From assembly GCF_040939455.1 (NCBI RefSeq), contig NC_134110.1:101957001-102021000 (forward strand): a DNA stretch of 64,000 nucleotides. The letters run 5' to 3'. Source of the DNA: Microcebus murinus (lineage: Eukaryota > Chordata > Mammalia > Primates > Cheirogaleidae). The notes under the pieces were generated by a model, which was not told the DNA's origin, ran no database searches, and saw only the letters and a program-made list of their open reading frames with translations. The position numbers and the translations under genes are program-made. This document shows positions 1 to 11,198 of the stretch, piece by piece (the first letter of the stretch is position 1; each line of letters begins with the position of its first letter).

Positions 1-770
1 AGACAGGATCAAATGATGCTCTAGATGTTATTGGAAAGTGAACTATTTAGATCTTTGAAGTGTTGAAACCAAAATGCTTTTATATTTTCTATGTGAATAT
101 TTCTGTCCAGATATGGGCCTTATTTGCAGCTTCTTACTCCACTGGAACTGGTATTTTAAGCACACTGATTTCATTTCCATCCTGAGACCTTGCAGATAAA
201 ATGGATGTTCCTGCAGATAAAACCCAAGGTCACATCCACACCACCTAGCTGCTCCCCACATGCCGGTCCGCCACAGACCGGCACAAACAATAGACCTGTC
301 CCGCCAAACAGCACACCAGACACACACAGCCTGTTAAATTTCACCAACAGTGACCTCTGTGTGAGGTGGCATTTCTTGTGAGTCTTGTCTGTCAGTTTGG
401 GAGAGGAGAGTGAATTCCCTGGGGTGCACAGCTGACCATGGACACCCCAGGTGCTCTCCACAGAACAAAGGGGAAAGTCTTTGTTCTCAGGGTGAGATAG
501 CTAATGGAGTGAACAGGGACACAACATCCGCCCAGGAAATTTAGGGCAGAAATGCGGTAGAGGGCCAGCCCAGGCCAATTCCAGAACTTCCTAAAAGTCT
601 CACCAGTTCAAGTAACAACCCCTGACTAGAGTCTTCATTTTGGTTTTGTGTTTTGATTTGCCAGTGCTCAGAGTATGTTAACCTCTGACAACTATCATTC
701 TCTCTCAAAACGGATACCCAAGCATTTGCCAAGCAGCCAAGTCCGGGGCTGGGCCTGTGACCACACTGAG
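1..770. other. Unique DNA, no gene recognised
   Basis: No repeat family, splice-framed exon or RNA gene was recognised here. Short open frames on both strands (61 to 122 codons) overlap each other and show no family resemblance. Base composition is ordinary until it turns GC-rich near position 770. Confidence 0.5.
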
Positions 771-774
771 TGGC

Positions 775-1100
775 TCCTCCGCAGGAGGGAGGCCGCGCAC
801 CTGCGGAGAACTCCGGGCGCGCGGCCAGCTCTGTGCGGGCCGTGAAGGGAGGCGCGAGCAGGAGGCCTGTGTGTGAGTGACCTTCTCTCGTGGGCTGTTT
901 CTCTTCCACTTCCTAGGAGAAAATTATAATCCACCTATTGTCAACCGCATTAATTTCAGATACCCCGCCAAGTCCGCGGAGGCCGGGCTTGTGGACATCG
1001 CCGGCCTTGCCTGCTTCGCGCCCGCGCCCGGCCTGCACCTGGGGTCGCGGAGGGAGCCGGCGCGCAGTGAGGGGAGGCGGCCCGCTCGGTTGCTCTAGCG
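775..1100. promoter_or_regulatory. CpG-rich patch, possible promoter or first-exon region
   Basis: Two CpG-dense blocks (about 780-850 and 960-1090) contain many CG dinucleotides, including runs such as GGGCGCGCGGCC and GCGCCCGCGCCCGG, in a genome background that is otherwise CpG-poor. A smaller GC-rich echo lies at 1330-1400. In vertebrates this composition marks promoters that stay unmethylated in the germ line. No TATA box or start codon context singles out a transcription direction. The short block could also be a GC-rich exon or a small methylation-protected enhancer. No protein product was recognised in either strand. Confidence 0.45.
886..916 (+). promoter_or_regulatory. Candidate 3' splice site
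   Basis: A pyrimidine-rich run (CTGTTTCTCTTCCACTTCCTAG) ends in AG at 915-916, matching the mammalian acceptor pattern. The following sequence is open for about 60 codons through the CpG-rich block. No matching donor was convincing, so the exon is hypothetical. Confidence 0.3.
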
Positions 1101-1599
1101 CATCGACTTCCAGTTCTGTGAGCAACACAAAAACAAAACAGAAAACAACTCCCCTCTTTCTCTCAGTCAGTTTGAATTGGGTTTTCAACACAAAGAGTTC
1201 TGACTGAAGCCCTACTGCCTACGTTGTCGTTCACAGAATTCACAGAAGAAAGTGAATAATCGCATAAGGTTTGAGCCAGTGTTTTAGACTCACGTTCTCC
1301 TTGGAAATTTGTTCAGAGACTGCACCAGGCACCCCGCGGGCCGGCGCCGCACAGCTGTGAAGAAGGGTCCGGCCTAGCCGCGCCGGGCCAGGGCCAAAGA
1401 CCCCACTCAGCTGCTCCAAGTCAGGGGCTCCCCCCCAAGAGGTGAATAGCCTTCTGTAAGCCATGGCCACGTTAAAACATAAACCTGTTTATTTCCATTG
1501 TGCAAGTAATCCATAGTAGTTACAGAAAAACTAAGAAAAAACTGGTAAGATAAGAAGAAAATTAAGTATAGTTTCCCCATGATGTTGCTAATTCTTGTC

Positions 1600-1738
1600 T
1601 ATCCTCCCATTGCACTGTAATCTCACAGACAGGGCTCGATCTTCCTCCCTGTAATTCTAGGCTTAGCACTATGCCTGCCTCATAATAAGTATAATAATAA
1701 TGTTTACAAATGAGTGAATGAATGAATTAATGAAATGG
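1600..1738 (+). repeat. L2 LINE 3' end
   Basis: The sequence follows the L2 3' terminus: a 'CTGTAATCTC...GACAGGGCTCGATCTTC' stretch, then 'CTTAGCACTATGCCTGCCTC', ending in GAATGAATGAATTAATG. Family assignment is from the recognisable tail pattern. Confidence 0.65.
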
Positions 1739-1924
1739 CACAGCACAATATAGTACTTCCAAGCCTTCCAACCCCTCCATGGAAGATACCTGGAAGGCAC
1801 TCAGGAATCAGGGAGGCTACTCACGGCTGGAGACGGGAAGCTAGGGATGCCTGGGTGCCCGGTGAGTGCTGCCCCGCTGCCCGACCGTGGGCACGCCTTG
1901 TGCTACAGTTTTGAGCTTAGGTGT

Positions 1925-2075
1925 AGTTCTGAACAGCTGGCTTTGGAGTCAAACCTGCATTTGGTCATAGCTCATGGACTTACTAGTCATTTGAGCTTCA
2001 TTAAATATTAGATGCAACTATTTCCTGAGCTGGGTTCTTCTCTCCCAGGGTGTCTAACCCTGACTCTTCCTTTCA
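1925..2075 (+). repeat. MIR SINE, degraded
   Basis: The order CTGGCTTTGGAGTCAAACCTG, then a TCATGGACTTACTAG segment and TGAGCTTCATTAAATATTAG, resembles the MIR body in sense orientation. It is strongly diverged. Confidence 0.4.
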
Positions 2076-2089
2076 CCTAAGGGCTCACC

Positions 2090-3125
2090 TAAGGCCTTGC
2101 GTAGCCCTTGTCCTGGGACTAGGGAATGTCTTCCTCAGAGTGTGAACTTGAACCTGAGGAGCACACGGACCTGAAGTGGGATACATTTCCCTCTGGATGG
2201 AGCATGCTCATATTTAGAATTGGATCCATTTTAAAATCCGGTTGGAAATTGGATCCAACAAAAGGAGAATAATATGAGTGATCAAATTTTATTTTTATTT
2301 TAGGATAAGATATAATTATAGAGTAAGTGATACATTGATCATTCTCATGCAGTTTTCCAAAATGTATTTTGGGAACCATTCTGAAACAGAACTTCAGAAT
2401 ATTTTAAGAAATAACACCTCTGTGAGAATGAGTCTGTCATCTCCCACAATAACTACTCTGAGGGTTAGCCTCATTTAGATGTATGAGATTCAGCAAGTTT
2501 ATTGAAAAGCATATGTCCTTGTAGTAGTACCATACAACTGCGATCATTTCAGAAATCTCCAGCCATCTTAGCTGGGAATATTAAAGTACCCTTTGTATTG
2601 GGTCGTGTCCCTGTCACTGTCACACTGACTTATTGTCATACATATCTAATAAGTTTGTGGTTTATCTGCAAGGAAAAATTTTCAGATATCTGCTTTAATG
2701 AAAAGCCTAACTATAATTATTATCAATTATAAGTACGCTTGTTCTTTCATTTTTGTATTTGTCAGCCTTTAAAAATCATTATCTGAACCTATATTTGAGC
2801 TCTGGCCCTTAAAATTCTTTTTTGGAAATAAAGCAGAGTTAAAAAATATATTAATATATAATTACACGAAGCTATATATTAGTTTTCTTTCTATATGATG
2901 TAAAACTACATCAAAGAGCTGTTTTAATGAATACTACATTAATATAAAATATATTATGTGATGCTTTATTATGTATACTAGTGGCATTCTATATTAGGCC
3001 ATACTGTATTATCTTAAAAGTTGGTATGTTATACTCTAGCAATTACAATTGCCAAACTATACCCTGTCTCTAAATGAGAAATAAAAACAAATAATAATGG
3101 GAACCAGCCTCTAGTGCACGGGTCC
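2090..3125. other. AT-rich unique DNA
   Basis: AT-rich sequence with long A/T runs (for example around 2830-2960). Two small open frames (2119-2379 minus, 2278-2478 plus) overlap and have no family resemblance. Nothing else was recognised. Confidence 0.5.
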
Positions 3126-3129
3126 TATC

Positions 3130-3320
3130 AGTCAGCTGCGGGCACTGAGTGAGGACTCCTCAAGCGTAATCACACATAAGCCTCAAAGCAACCTTAGGAG
3201 GGAAATCATGGGACTCGCCCTTCTAGATGGCTGTGGAAACCCAGGTAGGATTTTGCTCATGCAGCTGCAATCTGGTGTGTTATCTCAGAGCCTGAGTCCC
3301 CAGAGCAAATCCATGGGATG
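3130..3320 (-). repeat. Probable MIR fragment
   Basis: The order 'CCTCAAAGCAACCTTAGGAGG', 'GGCTGTGGAAACCCAGG', and 'GAGCCTGAGTCCCCAGAG' matches a degraded antisense MIR (consensus fragments for hypervariable 3' half, the GGAAACTGAGGC core, and the 5' part). Confidence 0.4.
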
Positions 3321-3343
3321 TCGAGGTCCAAACTTGATATTGG

Positions 3344-3480
3344 GGCCAGGTGTGGTGCTCACGCCTGTAATCCTAGCACTCTGGGAGGCTGAGGTGGGAG
3401 GGTTGAGCTCAGGAGTTTGAGATGAGCCTGAGTAAGAGTGAGACCCTGTTTAAAAAACAAACAAACAAACAAAAAAACCC
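3344..3480 (+). repeat. Alu left-monomer SINE (FLAM-like)
   Basis: A single Alu-type monomer starting GGCCAGGTGTGGTGCTCACG and ending in an A-rich (AAAC)n tail. It is flanked by a 9-bp target-site duplication CTTGATATT (3333-3341 and 3481-3489), so the insertion ends are defined. The 'GCCTGAGTAAGAGTGAGACC' segment is of the kind common in strepsirrhine Alu left arms. Confidence 0.85.
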
Positions 3481-3582
3481 CTTGATATTAGAGAAATCTT
3501 TTTTTCCCCCTCCTTCTAAGACACAGCACATTTCTCTGATGGAGCCTATCTAGGGTGAGGGGCTGGGGCTCAAGCAATGTTT

Positions 3583-3628
3583 CCTTCCAGAAAGACTCCT
3601 TCCAGACTAAGTTTCCTTCCAGACTAAG
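3583..3628. repeat. Short tandem duplication
   Basis: CCTTCCAGACTAAG occurs at 3598-3611 and again at 3615-3628, with a diverged first copy (CCTTCCAGAAAGACT) at 3583-3597. Confidence 0.8.
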
Positions 3629-3779
3629 CTCATCAGTGGCATGCCCTCCCTGGTGACAGGAATTCCCGCACAGTGGCCTTCAGTTCTGTGGGAGGGCTGG
3701 TGGAGGTGGGTGTCGGGGGGAAGCCCTCTGTGACAAGGCACCCTAAATAAGAAGAGGCACCCGTGTGGCCTCTCCTAAA

Positions 3780-4165
3780 GCTGCCATTCTCAGCCTCTGC
3801 CCGTGGGCAGCCCCTCCACTATCAGATGCCTGCTACTCCTCCAAACCGCAACTAAACACTAGACAGCCTTCCCTGACGCCCTAGTCATGTGACTCCATTG
3901 CGCTTTGGGCAGCTATTGTGCAGTTTTAATGATCTGCTCGTGTGTTGATTGTCCTGTCTTTGGCATCAGACGGTAAGCTCCAGGGAGACAGGGACTCTGA
4001 AGTCTTCTGTCCTTCATACCTCCAGTGTCCTGGGACATAGCTGAGAGTTCAGAATAAATATCTGTTAAGGGAATAAATAAATCTTATAAATTCCTTGAGG
4101 CAAAGTCTTTGTCTTATTCACACTTACATCATCAGAGTTCAGATTTGGCAACGAATGAATGTTCA
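3780..4165 (+). repeat. L2 LINE 3' region
   Basis: Contains the L2 3' landmarks in order: a 'GCCTTCCCTGACGCCC' segment, a 'GTAAGCTCCAGGGAGACAGG' segment, and a 'GAATAAATATCTGTTAAGGG' tail, followed by a second similar piece (TCCTTGAGGCAAAGTCTTTG). It may be two overlapping L2 fragments. Confidence 0.7.
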
Positions 4166-4555
4166 AGGGATTATGGGGTTAGAATGTCACCATTTGGCAC
4201 CAACATAATGATAATGGATTCAGGCTAGCATCATCAATAGTTGCTAAAACTTACAGACATGGACATATATTTGATGAGGAACAGGGACATTTACACAGCC
4301 TCAAAGAATCTCCCCCACAAGTCACTTGTCAGTTAGAAAGGGACACAGAGTATGTTTATGGTGGAGAGCCTGGTGGGCACCACCATACCCAATGGACCCA
4401 AGTTCACATCACCAATGTTGGGACAAATCAACATCATGTGACTCCCACCCCGGGATGAGGCAAGAGAAAGGAGAGAGCGTCAGCCAGGCGGAGTCCATGT
4501 GAGCAGGAGCTGGAATGTGAACAGAGCAGAGGCTTCAGTGGATTCCCCTGACAGC
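4166..4555. other. Unique DNA
   Basis: No repeat, exon or RNA gene recognised between the L2 and MIR fragments. Confidence 0.5.
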
Positions 4556-4559
4556 CCCA

Positions 4560-4720
4560 GTGACATAGGAACCCTGTGAGGTAGGAAGGGCTCATTCTCA
4601 TATTATAAATGAGGAAGCAGATTCAGTGAAATTAGGTGACTCAGCCAACAGTCAATGTCAGAAGGTGTCAGAGCCAGACCTCTAACCAGGACTTCCAGCT
4701 CCAGCCCAAGTCTTCCCTCC
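4560..4720 (-). repeat. MIR SINE
   Basis: Reverse-orientation MIR: 'AACCCTGTGAGGTAGGAAGG', 'TATTATAAATGAGGAAGCAG', then 'CAGAGCCAGACCTCTAACCA'. Confidence 0.7.
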
Positions 4721-4799
4721 ACTTCCTGCCTCTCCCGGGCCGCAAGCAGGAAGGAAGGGCAGGTGGAGTAGCTCCGCCAATGGCAGGGAGGCCTAGTGG

Positions 4800-4965
4800 T
4801 GAGTCCACAGAGAGAGTCTGCAGGCTCCAGTTCCAGGCCTGCCTCTGCCACCAGCTGGCGCTGGGAGCCCAGGGGAGGGACCTTCCGCAGCCCTGGGCCC
4901 TTATCTGTAAATGATGAGGGTGGAATACATCTCTCTAAGCTTCCCACTGCTTCCGTGATTCTAGA
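4800..4965 (+). repeat. Possible MIR SINE
   Basis: Sense-like order: 'CCTGCCTCTGCCACCAGCTG', 'CCTTATCTGTAAATGATGAG', and a downstream GATTCTAG end. It lies opposite to the neighbouring antisense MIR, so the two could form an imperfect inverted pair. Confidence 0.45.
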
Positions 4966-5240
4966 AAGTGGATCTTTCTGTCTAGACTTTTATTTCACAG
5001 ACTTAACAACCATTCATTTTCTATGATCTGGAAACTTGCTATGAATGTTTTAAGAGAAGCAATTTCTTTCAGAATCAGATGTTTTGGTGAAATGACTACA
5101 ATAACTTAGATCTGAGACAGGAACCAAAAAGAGTAGAAATCATACTCCATTAGGAAAACACCTTCCAAGTGTAATAGAAAGTGAAATAAAACTCCCTGTG
5201 CCCCCCAACCCCACCATATACACAGCAGGTCAAAATCTAT

Positions 5241-5265
5241 CATTCATTCATTCATTCATTTAATC
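5241..5265 (+). repeat. (ATTC)n microsatellite
   Basis: About five tandem CATT units. A nearby CAAA-rich run lies at 5308-5330. Confidence 0.8.
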
Positions 5266-5451
5266 ATGTCTTTGAACCACAATTTCCAAAGCCACTTCTC
5301 TATCCAAAACAAACAACAAACAAACAAAATCCACCTCATTACAGAAAAACCACTAGCGCTTTAGAAACCTAAGTCTTTATTGGCTGAACTAAACCACAAA
5401 ATGACAAATGACACTGCCTCAACCTGAAGAGGAAACAGAGCTTTGTTTAAT

Positions 5452-5560
5452 TATTTTCATTCTACAAACATTTAATGAACACCTACTATGTGCGAGCATT
5501 ATGCTCTGGGACTTCAATAAGGTTTTGCAGGACTTGAATCAGGGAAGATTGGCAGCCTTC
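5452..5560 (-). repeat. L2 LINE 3' end, antisense
   Basis: 'CATTCTACAAACATTTAATG' followed by 'AACACCTACTATGTGCGAGC' is the reverse complement of the L2 3' terminus. Confidence 0.7.
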
Positions 5561-5794
5561 GTGCCTATGGAGATGGAAGGTGGGGCCCGCAAGCAAACAC
5601 AAGGGGCAGGAGATTTGGGGCTTACACAAAGAACCTCTAGACATTCAGTCCTGTTGCCTGTCAGGGTATGTGGATTTCAGTGGAAGGCAACAATGTGGAA
5701 AGGTAGCCTAAGGGTTAAGGAATTTGAAATCTGCTTTGTAGCCATTTAGAATTTCTTGAAGATGACTTGTTTAGCAGAAGGTCCATGCTTTAAA

Positions 5795-5907
5795 GATTGG
5801 TTTGTTTGTTTGTTTGTTTAAAAGACGATGGATGAAGAAGGTTTAGAATGTGATTGTTTTATTTGTTTGTTTGTTTAAAAGACGCTGGCTGAAGAAAGCT
5901 TAGAATG
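5795..5907 (+). repeat. 57-bp tandem duplication
   Basis: Two adjacent copies (5795-5850 and 5852-5907) each start with GATTG and a TTTG-repeat, then AAAAGACG(A/C)TGG(A/C)TGAAG and end in TTAGAATG. Four or five substitutions separate the copies. Confidence 0.85.
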
Positions 5908-5912
5908 GTTGG

Positions 5913-7230
5913 AATGTTCCCTATCAAAGATGATACAGGCAGCCAGAAGAGAATTGGAGCCTAGACCATGGCACCAGAAACACACCTCTGATTTGGATGT
6001 ATTTGCAAAGCACAGCAAACTCGAAGGATCTGGAAGGTCTCCGCTCATTCTCCCTCTGCCGGGTATGAACCTCATACCTGTCCCAGACCTGGAGCTCCTG
6101 TTCCTTGAAGGGCCTGGATCACACCCATGCCTAGGCTAGTTAAGAAGAGCCGATGCTAACATTGCAGCTGGGAAGATGCACTTGGGTCGTGCAGTGAGCT
6201 ACTTGAGACCCCAAAATACCTGATGCTCAGGCAGTAGCTGTCATCTGGGTTCTCAGTGAATTTTATGAATAGTCCTGGAGCCTCTAAGAAGGTATGCACA
6301 ACATCTCTGGCACAGGCCAAATTCTTGTTCTAGTGGCTGTTGTTCTGGTCCTGTGTTGGAAAGATGTCAGGGCTTAAAGCATTCTCAGAGGCCCCCTGAA
6401 CCACACGCCAAAGACTTCTTTGGAGTTGGCACAACTCAAGACTCCCGTGCAGCTGCACCCTTAGCCACTTCTGTTGTGTCTTACAGGAAGCCCAGGCTGC
6501 AGAGAAAGAGCAGGAGACAACTGGTCTGAGAGAAAACCATCGACAAAATAAGTGATGGTTTCCACCTTGGCTGTAAGTGTCTGGCAGCTTCACAGGAGGT
6601 CGTGCCTACTTGTCTGCATGCTTTACTTAGCAAGGATTTTCCCCCAGACTGTAGGATGAAAGGATAAACCCACAAAATGTACAGCACTGCCATTCAAAGA
6701 GGGGTCTGTGAACAGGTGCTGGTCTACAAACTGATTGTTACTCATTCACAAAGAGATAAGTACAGAAATACTGAGTAAACATTTAGACATGTTTATGGCA
6801 ATTTGACATGGCCTTGACATTCAAGCATGTGATCAGTGCATTTGTTTCACTGAACAGAGCAGAGATGAAAAATACTGGTCTGCAACAGATTGCAAATGAA
6901 AACAATGACAAAGCACCAACTGATCCTTCGCCACGGCTAGTTGCAACAGCAGTGCGTAGAGAGCACAACTCGGAACTGGGTTTCAGTGGTTTATCCTCAA
7001 CATGTTTTGAGTGCCAGCATGTGCCTGCAGCCAGGGAGGAGGCTGAATGTTGTCCTCGGAGAGTTCACAGTTCAGCTGGGAAGACAGGCAGGACCAAAAC
7101 AGATCTGTGTCGCCCATTCGGACAGACGCTAGCACATGCTGACTCTCGGTGCTCCCCAGGGCCTCCAGAGCAAGGCTGCCCTTCCCGGGCCCTGTGGGAT
7201 GCCTGGCGGTGGTGACAGTGGTGTTCATGT
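5913..7230. other. Unique DNA, possible faint L2
   Basis: No gene recognised. A 135-codon frame (6808-7215, plus) has no family resemblance and overlaps antisense frames. 'TTTTGAGTGCCAGCATGTGC' near 7005 may be the trace of an antisense L2 end. Confidence 0.45.
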
Positions 7231-7234
7231 ATCG

Positions 7235-7475
7235 GGCATTTACATTGCCCCAGACTCTGAATCAACCAGTTCACACTCACCATCTATTCAATCCCCATAA
7301 GCATCCTCTCGCATAAATACCTTATTGTCACTTTCAATTTTTAGTCGTATAAATTGGGGCTCAGAGAGGATTAAAAACTTGCCCAAGATCATAGATTTTT
7401 AACTAGAAAAGCCAGAATTCACAGATTGCCTGATTTCAAAGTCTAAAGTCTTATCCCCTCTACCTACATTGCCTT
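7235..7475 (-). repeat. MIR SINE
   Basis: Antisense MIR pattern: 'AAATTGGGGCTCAGAGAGG', 'AAAAACTTGCCCAAGATCAT', 'AAAGCCAGAATTCACAGATT', 'AGTCTAAAGTCTTATCCCC'. Confidence 0.75.
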
Positions 7476-7589
7476 TAATTTAGCTCATTGTGCTTGCTTG
7501 TTTGGTGGGGGAGAGAGACTGAAGGAATTGCCCCTTTAGCAGCTTACAAGTGGTTGGCACATAGTAGGTGCTTGTGATAGAGCAGATGA

Positions 7590-8005
7590 TAGGGATGACA
7601 GAGCTTAGCAGACACTCCCTTCAATCAGCCAGATGCCAATGAAGGAGCTCATGCCCCACGCTGTTGAGGTGAGCATGGCCACGTGACTCGTTGGACTGAA
7701 GGAATGAAGGCACGTGGCCAATTCAGCAGCTCTGACGGTAGGAGCATCCCATTTCTGCCTGACCCTCTTGTGTTTCTGTCAGATCCATGAGACGATCCTT
7801 GGGTATCCAACAAGGAAGACAAGATACAAATGGAGCAGACCTGGACCCATTTTACGGTTGGGAACCAAGCTCAGCAAAGCCAGCCTGGATCAGCTCACAC
7901 CCACCAAACTGGCAAACAAGCGAATCAGAAACAAATCCGTATTATTGTATGTCACTGTATGTATAATCATAATTATTTGTTTTGTTACAATACCTGACTA
8001 ACAAA
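7590..8005 (+). mobile_element. MLT1/MaLR-like solo LTR, degraded
   Basis: The 3' half has the order seen at MaLR LTR ends: an AGCCAGCCTGGATCAGC segment, a CAATAAA-less ATTATTGTATGTCACTG segment, and 'TTTGTTACAATACCTGACTAA'. A 95-codon frame lies inside it but is a by-product. The family call rests on the 3' half; the 5' limit is approximate. Confidence 0.45.
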
Positions 8006-9035
8006 ATGTTCAATAAATATTTGTCAAATAATGAATCTGGTGCCATGGGAGCATAGAAAAAGGCACCTGACTCAGCAGAAGGGCAAAAGTCTTCATAGAG
8101 GAATCCCTTCTTGAGTTGTTTATTTGTGCAAGTTTTCCATGAATGGGTCGCTGATGCTTAATCCAGTGGGCAGCTTGTGGTCGTTTAGGTCTTTTTGCAA
8201 CCTTTGGACTGAATCCAAATTTTACAGAACAAATCCTTTTGTTAAAAGGGGTGCAGCAGTGAAAGATGAAGCTTTTCTTGCGTCCTTTGGTGCTTAAAAA
8301 AGAACAGTCTTGCAATCAGAAATCTACAGGTTCACCTGGTAGCAGACTAAAATCAACTAGCTGAATGAATTTAAAAATTAGATTAATATAAAGTGATGTC
8401 TATGAGCTGGAAAATACTTTTTAATCTAAAGGATTAAAGTTATTAATACTAAAATTAGCAACTTAAAAACATTAGTTTCCCCCACATTTTATTGATGCAA
8501 TGTCTCAAATCTGACATGGCCATATGGACAACTGTCATCTCAGGTGAAGCTGATGCCAAAAGGCAGTCCTTTTCTTCTCTCTCAAAATGTGGATATTTAC
8601 TTAGTGCCTACATCTCTCCTTTGCTTCCAAGGCTCAAAGCAGAGGTGATAAAATGCCACTAGATAGACAGTTTGCCCACGACTGCCAGTATGAAAGGGAG
8701 CCAGGATGCCAGAAAAATTCTAAGAAAGGCTGTTCTCAAAAGATTCTTGCCAGATTTTTGCAGATGCAAGAGTTTGAAATAAACATTCCAACTTTTGTGG
8801 GCTTATCAGAACTGAACCTCTGAACAAGTCACACACAACGATCTAAAGCAAGAGAATAAGAAAGACCAAGGATGCTCATGAATAAAAATTTAACTATAAA
8901 TGCCCCCGTTGCTCTTGGTGGCCTTGCATAGAAAGAAGATGGACAATGTTTTGAACAGATCAGTCAAAAACCATCAGCATACATAGGTTACACCTAAAAC
9001 AAAGTAATGCAGAATTACTAATAGAAAAAAACCCA
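8006..9035. other. Unique DNA
   Basis: No repeat or gene recognised. A 101-codon minus-strand frame (8010-8315) has no recognisable domain. Confidence 0.5.
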
Positions 9036-9039
9036 AACT

Positions 9040-9765
9040 TGGTAAAATAATTTAAAGAGGCTTATTCTGAGCCAAATGTGTGTGATCATGGCCAGGCAAC
9101 ATAGTCTCAAGAGGTCCTGAGAAAATATGCCCCAGGTGGCTGGGTTATAGTTTGGTTTTATACATTCATGGAGACAGAAGTTACAGATAAAATCATAAGT
9201 GAATACATGGAAGGTGCACGTTGGCTCAGCCCATAAAGATGGGATATCTCAAAGTGGGGACTTACAGGTTATAGGTGGGTTCAAAGACTCCTTGATTTAT
9301 AATTGGTTAAAGAAATAAAGCTTTGTCTAAAGGCTTGAAATATTTTAAGTTAAGATAAGGAAATCTGTTAGTCAGAGACAAGCCACAACATACAGACTCA
9401 AGAGATCTGCTAAGCAAATTTATGGCCTAAAGGTGCGATTTAACCTTTGCCTTCCATGGCCTAGGTCCTATTAATAATTTAGTATCTTATTGTTACAAAG
9501 GGTCTGTTTTGTCTGTCTTGGCATCTATGTTTTAACATTAACACTCGCTAATTGTTATATCTAAACTCCAAAAGGGAGTGAGTACAATACCTCCCTTCCT
9601 TTCATGGCTGGGAAATCAGTTTTAAGGTTTCTCTGGGGTCCCCTTGGCCAACCAGGGGTCCCTTCAGTTGGCAGGGAGACTGTGGATTTTATTTTTAGTT
9701 TACAATAAGTAGCATGCACTGTACCCTTAACAGACACAGATCTATCAACAAAATGCAATAGATTT
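9040..9765 (-). mobile_element. LTR-like interspersed repeat (ERV-type)
   Basis: 'GAGGCTTATTCTGAGCCAAA', 'GTCTCAAGAGGTCCTGAG', 'GGGTTATAGTTTGGTTTTAT', and 'GATTTATAATTGGTTAAAG' follow a pattern I recognise from primate endogenous-retrovirus LTRs, in antisense orientation. I cannot name the subfamily with confidence. No viral protein frame is present. Confidence 0.5.
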
Positions 9766-10640
9766 GTGTCTTATAGCATATCTAGAAGTATAAATGATAT
9801 TTTTCTAAAGAATATATTTCTATTCAATTTCCATGAATATATGATGTATACATAGTCCTGGGTTTTCAGTTTGTCAGCTGCATAAGCAGATGACTAATAG
9901 TGTAAAAACACAGAACTTATTAAAACATCTGAATCACAGGCCATTTGGTTTATCTTGAATACCAATTGAGTATTGGAATGTTTTAAATGAAAGTGCATGA
10001 TTCTTGCCACCTTGATTTGATGCTTAAATTCTTTACACAGATTAACTAATGAAATCACAAATCATGGGAGAGTTAAGAAATAAGGCATGATGGGGCCTTT
10101 TTTAAAAAATAATTTATTTCTTGGGAAGGATAAAGTAAAAGAAAAATGTATGCCAACCTTTCCACCCTGATTATATAACATACATTAAAAGGAATCTCGT
10201 TTTCCTCTTGCCACTAAAATCTTCTTATTTTATTGCGTATTAAAACGAGTTTGCCTACTGGTTCCAAAAATCACTGCATGTGTACACGTTTGATTCGCTC
10301 TACCTTTTCTTCCCAGTGATAGTCTATTCTCTCCTCTCTTCCAATTCTGAAAACAAATCCATTTATCCCTTTGGCTTCCCAATTTGTTTGACAATGATAA
10401 TGAAAATTAAGTAATGTTCTATTGTATTTAATGACTTTTTGGTTGGGCAGAAGGAACAAGCGAATTTCCTGGAGGGGAGTAAGGAAGACTGTGTGTGGGA
10501 CACCGCTCACTCCTGTTACAAGCAGGGGGACTGTCCCAGCTCCTCCCCGGGCAACTTCTCCCACTGACAGAGACTTCTGCAGCAGGGACAGGCAGTGCCT
10601 ATCAGTGTGGACCCCTCAAGTTAAGAGCACCACCAGGCAA
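9766..10640. other. AT-rich unique DNA
   Basis: No repeat or gene recognised. The open frame that begins at 10422 becomes L2-derived only downstream of about 10640. Confidence 0.5.
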
Positions 10641-11198
10641 ACGTGCCCCTCCCCGGTTGGGCCTGTCCCCTCCTCTGGCTATCCTGTCACATCCGTCTCT
10701 GCCTTCCCAAAGCCACACTTCTCTGGCGAACGGCCTGCATTCTCTGCTTTCTCCTGTCTCTGTCACTTCTCAGTCCACTACAGTCAAGCCTCTGGCACAT
10801 TCAGGTCATTGAAACTACCCTTGCCAGGATGGCCAGTGGCCCTGTGTGCCCAGATGCAGCAGCACCTGGCCTTCGCGCTCTTCCTCCTCCTCAGGCCACC
10901 TTCCTCCTCGCTTGCACCGCGTGACACCACGCTCTCCCGGCGTCCCTCCTGCTCTGCTGGCCACTCCTGCTTGGTTTTCTTTGCTCTATTTTGCCAAAAT
11001 TCTAAAAATAATGGAGCACTTCAGAGCTTGCGTTGGAGCCCATTTTTCTACCCTGCTTTATTTTTTTTCTATATTCTCATTCAGTCTCATCTATATGCCG
11101 AGGACTTGCACATTTGCATCTTCCGCTCCATCCTCTCACCTGAGGCACAGACTTGTGAAGCGCACTCTCTGCCTGGTATTTCTACTTATGTAACTTAA
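10640..11198 (+). pseudogene. Decayed L2 ORF2 reverse-transcriptase frame
   Basis: An uninterrupted frame of 258 codons begins upstream at 10422; only its part from about codon 73 onward is L2-derived. The frame retains RDTTLS and the RT active-site block, where SHLYAEDLHI stands for the family's YADD box. The second position change D to E within YADD should abolish or cripple catalysis, and the frame lacks the endonuclease, the fingers and most of the thumb. It is therefore a relic and not a gene, even though it is open. The absence of stops over 186 ancient codons is probably chance aided by the C-rich, stop-poor composition. Confidence 0.7.
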
